Positions 38,725 through 46,746 of a DNA stretch of 64,000 nucleotides are shown here, piece after piece. Each line of letters begins with the position of its first letter. The first letter of the stretch is position 1. The DNA comes from Bacteroidota bacterium. Its GTDB lineage: Bacteria; Bacteroidota; Bacteroidia; Chitinophagales; Chitinophagaceae. The notes beneath the pieces were generated by a model. The model did no database searches. It worked only from the letters and a program-made list of their open reading frames with translations, and was not told the origin of the DNA. The translations under genes and the position numbers were made by a program. The stretch covers positions 1 through 64,000 of the forward strand of contig JAUZNZ010000027.1 in NCBI GenBank assembly GCA_030706735.1, read 5' to 3'.

Positions 38725-38856
38725 TAAAATAACGCCGATTAGTGAAGGCTGACCATGAGGTGTGTCAAGGGGGTGCGTGACTTTGATCACCTGAGCCTTA
38801 TCATATGGCGGGATGATTTAGATCAGGGCTTGGCGCCCCATGCCGGAATATCTTTA
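38725..38856. promoter_or_regulatory. Divergent promoter with two pairs of phased dyads
   Basis: TGAGGTGTGTCA 38756 + TGACTTTGATCA 38778 (22 bp); TGAGCCTTATCA 38792 + TGATTTAGATCA 38814 (22 bp); TTATTTTA (38725-38732 minus) and TATCTTTA (38849-38856 plus), each at 33 bp. Confidence 0.8.
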
Positions 38857-38870
38857 AATTGAGTAGTAAT

Positions 38871-38896
38871 TGATATGTTCAAGTGATATGTTCAAG
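38871..38896 (+). repeat. perfect 13-bp tandem duplication at the kinase start
   Basis: TGATATGTTCAAG x2; copy 1 encodes ATG-TTC-AAG-TGA, copy 2 begins the in-frame ATG-TTC-AAG-GAA. Confidence 0.85.
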
Positions 38897-40444
38897 GAAA
38901 AATCCCCACACATCCTCTTATTCTGTTCAATCGTCACGTTGACCACCGGCGTATTACAGTGGCTGAACCCGGCCCTAAGCTTTTTCGACGGAGGGTTGCT
39001 GATCGCCATCCTGTTAACGATCTTTTTGAAAAAGGACGGCTATACCACGCTGTTCGGCGGGATCAGTGTCGCGCTGGTCATCGCGGCGAGCTTTTATCCG
39101 CAGGAGGGCGTGGATCAGCGACAGATCCTATTCCAGCATTTATTCGCCCTGATCACCGTCGTGCTGGCCACGGTCTTTGTACTCTACCTCAAGAAACTCT
39201 ACCGGTCGCTCGAGTCCGAGCAGCAGCAGGTCAAGGCCCTTTTCGAGCATGCCGCCGAAGGCATTATCCTAACCGACGATCAGGGCAAGATCGTCCTGTT
39301 GAATCCCGCGGCCTACCGTCTCTTCCAATACGACCAGGACGAACTGCCGGGCCAATCCATCGACGTGCTGATCCCTCAACGCTTCCATCACCGCCACGCG
39401 GCGAACCGGGAAAGCTTTTACCATCACCCGGGAAACCGGAGCATGGGCATGGGCCGCGATCTTTTCGCAAGAAGGAAGGACGGTAGTGAATTCCCCGTGG
39501 AGATCAGCCTGGGCCACTATCAACAACTGGGCAGGCTCTTCGTCATCGCCTTTGTCGTCGACATTACACAGCGAAAACTAAGCGAGAGAGAGTTATTGGC
39601 CCGGCAGAAGCAACTCGAAAAGATCACAGAAGATATGCGCAGCCTGAACACCGGGCTGGAGGCCAAGGTCGAGCAGCGTACCTTCATACTCCGCGAGGCA
39701 CTGCAGGAGCTCGAAAAGTCGCAGGAAGAGCTGAGCGAGGCGTTAAGCAAGGAAAAGGAGCTGGGGGAGATCAAGAGCCGGTTCGTTTCCATGGCCTCCC
39801 ATGAATTCCGGACGCCACTGAGCACGATCCTTTCTTCCGCCAATCTATTGTCCCGATATACCAGCACGGAAGATCAGGACAAGCGCGATAAGCATATCAA
39901 GCGAACGAAGGACGCCGTCAAGCACCTGAATAACCTGTTGGAGGATTTTCTTTCGCTCGGAAAACTGCAGGAAGGGAAGATCAAGGCCGATCCTTCCCCC
40001 TTTTCGGTGCGGGATCTCCTGGAAGAAGTGACGGAAGAGATGCAATCCCTGGCCAAGGAGGGCCAGGTCATTCACTGCCGTTATGATGGAGACCGGGTGC
40101 TCGTCAGCGACAAACGCATGGTCAAAAATATCCTCATCAACCTGCTTAGTAACGCGGTGAAATTCAGCGCGGAGGGCGCCCCGATCGAGCTGGGGGCCAA
40201 GTCGCGGCCCGCCGGGATCGCCATTTCGGTCCGCGACGAAGGCATTGGTATATCGATCGAGGACCGGCAGCATCTGTTCAGCAGTTTTTTCCGGGGAGCC
40301 AATGTCATCAATATTGAAGGCACGGGGCTTGGCCTGCACATCGTCAAGCGATACCTGGATCTCCTGCATGGCAGCATACAGCTCGACAGCGAGCTTGGCA
40401 AAGGAACCGTTGTGACCATCGAGCTGCCCTCCAGTGACAACTGA
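38888..40444 (+). CDS. PAS-domain sensor histidine kinase
   Basis: PAS LFEHAAEGIILTDDQGKIVLLNPAAYRLFQYDQDEL; ASHEFRTPLSTILSSANLL; GTGLGLHIVKRYLD. ORF track starts at TTG 38870; ATG 38888 preferred. Confidence 0.9.
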   Translation: MFKEKSPHILLFCSIVTLTTGVLQWLNPALSFFDGGLLIAILLTIFLKKDGYTTLFGGISVALVIAASFYPQEGVDQRQILFQHLFALITVVLATVFVLYLKKLYRSLESEQQQVKALFEHAAEGIILTDDQGKIVLLNPAAYRLFQYDQDELPGQSIDVLIPQRFHHRHAANRESFYHHPGNRSMGMGRDLFARRKDGSEFPVEISLGHYQQLGRLFVIAFVVDITQRKLSERELLARQKQLEKITEDMRSLNTGLEAKVEQRTFILREALQELEKSQEELSEALSKEKELGEIKSRFVSMASHEFRTPLSTILSSANLLSRYTSTEDQDKRDKHIKRTKDAVKHLNNLLEDFLSLGKLQEGKIKADPSPFSVRDLLEEVTEEMQSLAKEGQVIHCRYDGDRVLVSDKRMVKNILINLLSNAVKFSAEGAPIELGAKSRPAGIAISVRDEGIGISIEDRQHLFSSFFRGANVINIEGTGLGLHIVKRYLDLLHGSIQLDSELGKGTVVTIELPSSDN

Positions 40445-40462
40445 TGCCAATGGCCACTGATG

Positions 40463-41173
40463 CTAATGGCAACTGACGATCTGTGCCGGTTTGGCGGGCA
40501 GCATCGGGCTGACAAAAGGGATCCCGAGGTTCATTCCCCGGAGGATCAGGAGGATCGCCATGAAGGCGGTGAGATATGGGAGCGCATTCCGGATCCGTTG
40601 CCGGAACGAGACGCTCACGAGGCGTCCCGTGGCCTGCAGAAATAAGAGCATCGGTAGGGTGCCGACGCCAAAAAAGGCCATAAAACCTACGGCCCCGGCG
40701 ATGTCTTGAGTCGTCAGGGCCCCGGCTATCGCCAGATAGACCATTCCGCAAGGCAGCAACCCATTGCCTATCCCCATCAGAAAAAACTTCCCTGGCGAAG
40801 GGGAATGCCAAAGCGGAGCCATCCCTCGTTGCAAAGCGTTATACAGGGCAAGAATGGCTGCCGGCATCCGGAGGGATCTCCCACCCCTGAGCATGCGGAT
40901 GAGCACCTGGCAGAGGATGATCGTACCCAGCAGGACGGATAAGGTCTGCTGCCATCCGGCCAGATAGACAGGCCTGCCCAACAAACCGATGACCATTCCC
41001 CCAAGGGCGTAGACGCCGATCCTGCCTGTGTGATACAGGGCGATGGCGGACCCGCGACGGGAAGGATCCATCCGATGCACCGGCAGGGCAAGCACGAGCG
41101 GCCCGCACATACCCACGCAATGGGCGCTGCCGACAAGACCGAGACTAAATGCCGCAAGTAAGGATTGCCACAC
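40463..41173 (-). CDS. sulfite exporter TauE/SafE-family membrane protein (cbb3-linked)
   Basis: AFSLGLVGSAHCVGMCGPLVLAL; GIGNGLLPCGMVYLAIAGAL; GTG start. Confidence 0.9.
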   Translation of the reverse strand: MWQSLLAAFSLGLVGSAHCVGMCGPLVLALPVHRMDPSRRGSAIALYHTGRIGVYALGGMVIGLLGRPVYLAGWQQTLSVLLGTIILCQVLIRMLRGGRSLRMPAAILALYNALQRGMAPLWHSPSPGKFFLMGIGNGLLPCGMVYLAIAGALTTQDIAGAVGFMAFFGVGTLPMLLFLQATGRLVSVSFRQRIRNALPYLTAFMAILLILRGMNLGIPFVSPMLPAKPAQIVSCH

Positions 41174-41183
41174 GGAAAGTGAA

Positions 41184-41621
41184 TTAATTGATGACCAAGG
41201 GTTGCTCGATGAAATAATTTATTCCGCCGGTCTCCCAGCTGACTTTTACCGTATAATGACCTTTCCGGAGCAGGCGGGCCGCGATCTCCTGCCGGCCGAG
41301 CGCATCGGTGGTCAGCCTCAGGCTCCGGTCCCGGGTAATATCCGACGGGCAGTAAAAGAAGATTGTACCGCGCGTCAGCTTGCCTTTCATTTCCGCAGGA
41401 AGCCGGAGGATAATTGACTGGTCATGCCGGGAGAGTTCCAGTTTTCCGGACAGTGCGTTAGCCTGTCTCGTGCCGTCGATCACCTTCTGGTAGGCCAGTT
41501 CTTCTTTATAATATTGTTCCGACACCAGGTTAACCGGTGTGGTCGCGCAGCGATAGACCATATAGGATATCATCGAACCGAATGCGATGAAGACGACCAA
41601 TATTTTATTTCCCCAGCTCAT
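41184..41621 (-). CDS. ccoH: FixH/CcoH-like cbb3 assembly protein
   Basis: MSWGNKILVVFIAFGSMISYMVYRCATTPVNLVSEQYYKEELAYQ. Confidence 0.85.
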   Translation of the reverse strand: MSWGNKILVVFIAFGSMISYMVYRCATTPVNLVSEQYYKEELAYQKVIDGTRQANALSGKLELSRHDQSIILRLPAEMKGKLTRGTIFFYCPSDITRDRSLRLTTDALGRQEIAARLLRKGHYTVKVSWETGGINYFIEQPLVIN

Positions 41622-41636
41622 ATGTTTCGATTTTTT

Positions 41637-43067
41637 TTAGTTCTCACTGCCCGGCACCGGCCCTAAAAAATTAGTTCTGATCTCGTCGATCTTTTTATTG
41701 CCTTCGTACAAGCCCAGGCGGATCGAGGTCTTTCTTTCGGTGAGCGTGCGGCGGGGCAATACGACGAAGAAATTCCCTGCCCCCTCGTCTTCCCGTTTTA
41801 CCCTGATCGGTGCGCCTCCGATGATCTCCACGTCGCCTTTCCGGCCCTCGAGCCGTACCTGCAGGGGCACGGGGTGGACCGTCTTGTTGGCGATCTTGAT
41901 CGTATACAGGTTGGAAAGGCTGTCGGCGCCACGTTCCTGGAACAACATGCCGGGTGCGCGCATGACCGTAGCGTCCACGTCCTTCCGGCTCCAGAGGAGG
42001 GCGGACAGGATCAATACGAGGAAGGTGAGAAGGCCTGTATATAGCTTCATACGCAGGGTATACCGCAAGGGTTCGTGGCCGGAAATGCCATACTCCGAAG
42101 CATAACGGACGAGGTTCGGCCGGCGCCCGGTCTTTTCCATCATCAGATTGCACGCGTCGATGCAAGCCGTGCAGCCGACGCACTCCATCTGGGTGCCATT
42201 CCGGATATCGATGCCGGTCGGGCAGACCTTGACGCATTGAAAGCAGTCCAGGCAATCGCCGTGGGGGTCTGTAGATTGCTTAGTGAATTTTCTTCTCGGT
42301 TCTCCCCGTTTGTAGTCGTAGGCCACGATCATTGAATTGCGATCGAGGAGGACGCTTTGTAAACGCCCGTAGGGGCAGATGGTCGTGCAAACCTGTTCGC
42401 GAAAGTAGGCGTATACGGCATAAAAGACCGCCGAAAAGGTCAGGATCGACAGCAGTCCGGCAATATGATGCGAGATGGGCTCTGTCGCCATCTTTTTCAC
42501 GCCGTTGATGCCGATCAGGTAGGCCAGGAAGGTATTGGCGATGAGGAAGGACAAGAGGTAGAAGGCCCCGTGCTTGGCTGCTTTTTTCGCGATCCTGGAA
42601 GCGGTCCAGGGCGATTTCGCCAGTACTTTCTGTTGTGCTGCATCCCCCTCGATCAGGTATTCCACCTTCCGGAACAGCATTTCCATGAAGATGGTTTGGG
42701 GGCAGACCCATCCGCAAAAGAGGCGCCCGAAGGCCGCGGTGAACAATACCACGAAGATGATAAAGGTCACCATCGTCAGTCCGAAAATAAAGAAGTCCTG
42801 GGGCCAGAAGATCTTGCCGAAGAGAATGAACCTGGCCTCTCCGAAATTGAAGAGGAAGAAGGGCTGATCATTGACGTAGACAAAGGGCATCGAAAAGAAG
42901 AGCAGGAAAAATGCCCAACTGATGTAGGTACGCAGGTTGTACCAGCTACCCCTGGGTTTTTGGGCATAAATCCAGTTCCGTTTTCCCCGTGCATCTACTG
43001 TCGCGAGGTGGTCCCGGAATGATTCCGGCGGCGGGACTGGAGTCGGGATTTGATCTGAGGTTGCCAT
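41637..43067 (-). CDS. ccoG: cbb3 oxidase accessory protein CcoG
   Basis: FCGWVCPQTIFMEM; CTTICPYGRLQSVLLD; DCLDCFQCVKVCPTGIDIRNGTQMECVGCTACIDAC. Confidence 0.95.
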   Translation of the reverse strand: MATSDQIPTPVPPPESFRDHLATVDARGKRNWIYAQKPRGSWYNLRTYISWAFFLLFFSMPFVYVNDQPFFLFNFGEARFILFGKIFWPQDFFIFGLTMVTFIIFVVLFTAAFGRLFCGWVCPQTIFMEMLFRKVEYLIEGDAAQQKVLAKSPWTASRIAKKAAKHGAFYLLSFLIANTFLAYLIGINGVKKMATEPISHHIAGLLSILTFSAVFYAVYAYFREQVCTTICPYGRLQSVLLDRNSMIVAYDYKRGEPRRKFTKQSTDPHGDCLDCFQCVKVCPTGIDIRNGTQMECVGCTACIDACNLMMEKTGRRPNLVRYASEYGISGHEPLRYTLRMKLYTGLLTFLVLILSALLWSRKDVDATVMRAPGMLFQERGADSLSNLYTIKIANKTVHPVPLQVRLEGRKGDVEIIGGAPIRVKREDEGAGNFFVVLPRRTLTERKTSIRLGLYEGNKKIDEIRTNFLGPVPGSEN

Positions 43068-43068
43068 A

Positions 43069-44055
43069 TTATTTGGCCAGGATGCCCTGGGGCGGTTTAG
43101 GGTTTGGGGGATTTGAGCCCGTCAGCGATTTTACGTAGCTGGCGATCTGGGCGATCTGGGAAGGTGAAAAATCATCTTTCCAGCTTTTCATTCCTTTTTC
43201 AGGCCAGCCATATTTGATGGTTTTGAATACGTCATTAATCGATCCTCCGTGGAGCCAATAGGCGTCCGTCAGATTGGGGCCCACGCCCCCTTCCCCATTC
43301 TTGCCATGGCAGGCAAAGCAGGTCGTTTCGAAGATGGACTTGCCTGCCCCGAGATCGGACGGGGCTGTGAGGAGCTTGACGGTTGTCTCATCCACACTAT
43401 TGGCCGACTTTTTCAGGTAGGCCTCCTTTTGGATTGCGGCCTCGCTGACGGCGATGGTATATTCTTCGTCCTGGAGGGGCGCGGTATGGGAGACATGGTA
43501 ACGCCAGAGATAGATGGCGGCAAAAACCATCGTGGCGTAGAAACCATACTTCCACCAGGGTGGCAATTTATTATCCAGTTCGCGGATGCCGTCATAATCA
43601 TGACCGAGGTCCAGGTCGGCCTCTTCCACGATGGGTTTGAACCGGTTCAGCCTGGTCCACCATGCCGAGAAGGAGAATGCCGGTTTTGAAGCGGCCGGAG
43701 CTGTGGCGGATGCGCCGATCGCCGATGCGGCGGCTGCGGATGCTGCCTTGGCGGATTCCGACTTCAGCAAGCTGTTGATATTATAGAGAAGGTAGAGTAT
43801 GACGAGGATCTCCACGCCAATCACGGACACGATCATATAGAAGGCGGTATCACTCAGGCCATTGATCATGGGCCCGGTCACTGCAAGCGGCAGTATGCCT
43901 GCCTTATGTTCGTTATTACGAGCCGCTTTCAATAAAATGGCGGCCAGTGACCGGATCACGATGAGGAGCAAAACGATCACGCCGATCATGATCCATACGA
44001 AGGGTTGGGACAGGGACGAGGGTTGTGCCATAAACATGATTTTTAAATGAACCAA
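43069..44055 (-). CDS. ccoP: cbb3 oxidase CcoP-like subunit (single CXXCH)
   Basis: GYDGIRELDNKLPPWW-like DGIRELDNKLPPWWKYGFYATMVFAAIYL; TTCFACHGKNGEGGVGPNLTDAYWLHGG. Confidence 0.9.
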   Translation of the reverse strand: MVHLKIMFMAQPSSLSQPFVWIMIGVIVLLLIVIRSLAAILLKAARNNEHKAGILPLAVTGPMINGLSDTAFYMIVSVIGVEILVILYLLYNINSLLKSESAKAASAAAASAIGASATAPAASKPAFSFSAWWTRLNRFKPIVEEADLDLGHDYDGIRELDNKLPPWWKYGFYATMVFAAIYLWRYHVSHTAPLQDEEYTIAVSEAAIQKEAYLKKSANSVDETTVKLLTAPSDLGAGKSIFETTCFACHGKNGEGGVGPNLTDAYWLHGGSINDVFKTIKYGWPEKGMKSWKDDFSPSQIAQIASYVKSLTGSNPPNPKPPQGILAK

Positions 44056-44058
44056 GGA

Positions 44059-44217
44059 TCAGTCGAGCGGGATATTCCGGATCTCCTCGATCATTTGCTT
44101 GTCCGCCTTGATGGACCAGATGAGCATGATCAGGAAGAAACCGCCGAACAGCAGCAGGGAGGACATCCCGTATATGCTGACCCCGCTGATCTTTTCCAGG
44201 TAATTGATGAATTTCAT
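44059..44217 (-). CDS. ccoQ: CcoQ-like small subunit (below the ORF-track cutoff)
   Basis: MKFINYLEKISGVSIYGMSSLLLFGGFFLIMLIWSIKADKQMIEEIRNIPLD*, 52 aa, single TM, between ccoNO and ccoP. Confidence 0.8.
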   Translation of the reverse strand: MKFINYLEKISGVSIYGMSSLLLFGGFFLIMLIWSIKADKQMIEEIRNIPLD

Positions 44218-44253
44218 ATCGAAACTTTTTGATTTATTTACTTATTGTCGGCA

Positions 44254-46413
44254 TCAGTTCCCCATGACCGAATGGCCATCGTTGACTGCGGCCGTCTGCT
44301 CTTTAGGCGCCGCTTTGATATCCTTTCCCACTCTTTGCAGATAGGCGATCAATGCGACGATCTCTTTATTCTGGCCGGTGCCGATCTTATCGGATCTCAG
44401 CGAGGCCCTGATCGTCTGCTCCTGCCTGACGATATCCTGGTTGGCCTTCTCGGCATAGCCATCCGGGTAGGGTACGCCGAGGGTCTGCATGGCTTTGATC
44501 TTTTTGTAGGTATCCACGGTATCGATCTCATGATCGAAGAGCCAGACGTACGAAGGCATGATCGAACCCGGCGACATGGATTGCGGGTCGAGCATGTGAT
44601 TATAGTGCCAGCTATCCGGATATTTGCCGCCGATGCGGGCCAGGTCGGGGCCGGTCCTTTTCGAACCCCATTGGAAGGGATGATCGTATACAAATTCTCC
44701 CGCCTTGGAATACTCGCCATAGCGGGCCACCTCGTCACGGAAGGGCCGGACCATCTGGGAGTGGCAGAGGTAGCAGCCTTCTCGCACGTAGATATCCCGT
44801 CCGTGGAGTTCCAGGGCCGTGTAGGGCTTGACGCTGCTGATCGTCGGAATATTCGATTTAACCAGGAAGGTCGGAACCAATTCGATGAGGCCGCCGATCA
44901 CCACGGCGATGAGGCTGAAGACGAGCATCTGCATGGGCCTCTTTTCGATCCAGCGATGCCAGTGCGAGCGGCCATGCGTTTCGGAGGTACGGACAAGGGG
45001 CGCTGCTTCGGCCGCTTCATTGCCGACGAATTGCCCCCTGGCGATCGTCTTGCGCAGATTATAGACCATGATGAGGGCGCCGGAGAGGTACAGGGCCCCG
45101 CCGAGGCTGCGTGTCACGTACATGGGGATCACGTGGGTTACCGTTTCGAGGAACTGGAACTTCAGCTGACCTTCTTCGGTAAAGCTCTTCCACATCATGC
45201 TCTGCGTAAAGCCAGCCCAATACATCGGCACCACATAGAGGATGATCCCAATGGTTCCGATCCAGAAATGCGTGCCGGCGAGTTTTTTGGAGTAGAGGGG
45301 GGTGTTCCACATCCGGGGGATGAGCCAATACAGGACGCCGAAGGTGAGGAATCCGTTCCAGCCAAGGGCTCCGACGTGTACGTGCGCGATGGTCCAGTCG
45401 GTGAAATGGGAGATCGCGTTGACATTTTTGAGGGCCAGCATGGGGCCTTCGAACGTTGCCATGCCATAGCAGGTGATGGCCACGACGAGGAACTTCAGCA
45501 CCGGCTCTTCGCGGACCTTGTCCCAGGCTCCCCGGAGGGTGAAGAGTCCATTGAGCATACCACCCCAGCTCGGAAAGATCAGCATGACGGAAAAGACGAC
45601 GCCGAGGGACTGGGCCCAGTCGGGCAAGGCGGTGTACAATAAATGGTGAGGTCCGGCCCAGATATAGATAAAGATAAGCGACCAGAAATGGACGATCGAA
45701 AGACGATAGGAGTAGATGGGGCGGTTGGCCGCCTTCGGAAGGAAATAATACATTAAACCCAGGTAGGGGGTCGTCAGGAAGAAGGCTACGGCGTTGTGCC
45801 CGTACCACCATTGTACCAGGGCATCCTGGACGCCGGCGTACCAGCTGTAGCTTTTCCACATCGTCACGGGAAGTTCCATGGAATTGACGATGTGCAGCAT
45901 GGCCACGGTGACCCATGTCGCGATATAGAACCAGATCGCGACGTATATATGCTTTTCGCGGCGTTTGATGAGCGTACCGAACAGGTTAATTCCGAAGATC
46001 ACCCACACGATCGTGATGGCGATATCGATCGGCCATTCCAGTTCAGCATATTCCTTCCCGCTTGTCTTGCCCATCCATAATGTGATGGCGCCGGCCACGA
46101 TAATGGCCTGCCAGCCCCAGAAATGCAGCTTGCTGAGCAGATCGCTGAACATCCTGGTCTTGCAAAGGCGTTGCAGGGAATAGTATACGCCCATGAAAAT
46201 GCCGTTGCCGACAAAGGCGAAGATCACGGCGTTGGTATGTACAGGGCGCATCCGGCCGAAGGTCGTTGCGGGCAGGCCCAGGTTGATCGCCGGGTAATAA
46301 AGGGCGATCGCCGCCCAGAGGCCGGCCAGCATTCCTACGACGGCCCAGAGTACGACGGCATAGGCAAACCACTTTACGATCTTATTGTCGTAATAAAATT
46401 TTTCAAGCTGCAT
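44254..46413 (-). CDS. ccoNO: fused CcoN-CcoO cbb3-type cytochrome c oxidase subunit I/II
   Basis: CcoN WWYGHNAVAFFLTTPYLGLMYYFLPK ... fused to CcoO REGCYLCHSQMVRPFRDEVARYGEYS ... KRTGPDLARIGGKYPDSWHYNHM. Confidence 0.97.
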   Translation of the reverse strand: MQLEKFYYDNKIVKWFAYAVVLWAVVGMLAGLWAAIALYYPAINLGLPATTFGRMRPVHTNAVIFAFVGNGIFMGVYYSLQRLCKTRMFSDLLSKLHFWGWQAIIVAGAITLWMGKTSGKEYAELEWPIDIAITIVWVIFGINLFGTLIKRREKHIYVAIWFYIATWVTVAMLHIVNSMELPVTMWKSYSWYAGVQDALVQWWYGHNAVAFFLTTPYLGLMYYFLPKAANRPIYSYRLSIVHFWSLIFIYIWAGPHHLLYTALPDWAQSLGVVFSVMLIFPSWGGMLNGLFTLRGAWDKVREEPVLKFLVVAITCYGMATFEGPMLALKNVNAISHFTDWTIAHVHVGALGWNGFLTFGVLYWLIPRMWNTPLYSKKLAGTHFWIGTIGIILYVVPMYWAGFTQSMMWKSFTEEGQLKFQFLETVTHVIPMYVTRSLGGALYLSGALIMVYNLRKTIARGQFVGNEAAEAAPLVRTSETHGRSHWHRWIEKRPMQMLVFSLIAVVIGGLIELVPTFLVKSNIPTISSVKPYTALELHGRDIYVREGCYLCHSQMVRPFRDEVARYGEYSKAGEFVYDHPFQWGSKRTGPDLARIGGKYPDSWHYNHMLDPQSMSPGSIMPSYVWLFDHEIDTVDTYKKIKAMQTLGVPYPDGYAEKANQDIVRQEQTIRASLRSDKIGTGQNKEIVALIAYLQRVGKDIKAAPKEQTAAVNDGHSVMGN

Positions 46414-46415
46414 GG

Positions 46416-46598
46416 TTATTGATTTGTCGGGTTTTTGTCGGGATCGATTGCCGGCAATGCCTCGTCGTCGAAGAGGATGCGCCTGGGAGGAGAATAGTCA
46501 TCCTCGAACTGGCCGTTCCGAACACTGCGGACGAAGGCCGCGAGGAACAAAAGGGCTATGAAGAGGCTGGCGATCAGCAGGATGATAATAACGCTCAT
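46416..46598 (-). CDS. ccoS: CcoS cbb3 maturation protein
   Basis: MSVIIILLIASLFIALLFLAAFVRSVRNGQFEDDYSPPRRILFDDE. Confidence 0.95.
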   Translation of the reverse strand: MSVIIILLIASLFIALLFLAAFVRSVRNGQFEDDYSPPRRILFDDEALPAIDPDKNPTNQ

Positions 46599-46639
46599 AT
46601 TCCGGTTTAGTATTTTGATAGGGTTTGTTATATAATTGG

Positions 46640-46704
46640 TAAAAATATCCTGAACAGGAGCCGCAGGGAATGATCTCCGTCAGGGCTTATCCTGATCCTC
46701 CTCA
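46640..46704 (-). promoter_or_regulatory. Phased dyads + -7 box for the cco operon
   Basis: TGATCTCCGTCA 46671, TGATCCTCCTCA 46693; TATTTTTA (46640-46647 minus) at 33 bp. Confidence 0.85.
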
Positions 46705-46746
46705 TCTGAAAATGGGCGCCCCGGGTTGACACCGAGGCGCCCCGCA

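Noticed and set aside
40441-40478. 16-bp imperfect tandem repeats (CTGATGCCAATGGCCA / CTGATGCTAATGGCAA)
   Set aside because: Short and only at the kinase 3' end/intergenic junction; too little to claim a CRISPR or functional array.
44245-45642. 465-aa plus-strand ORF
   Set aside because: Antisense to the ccoNO gene; no domain pattern.
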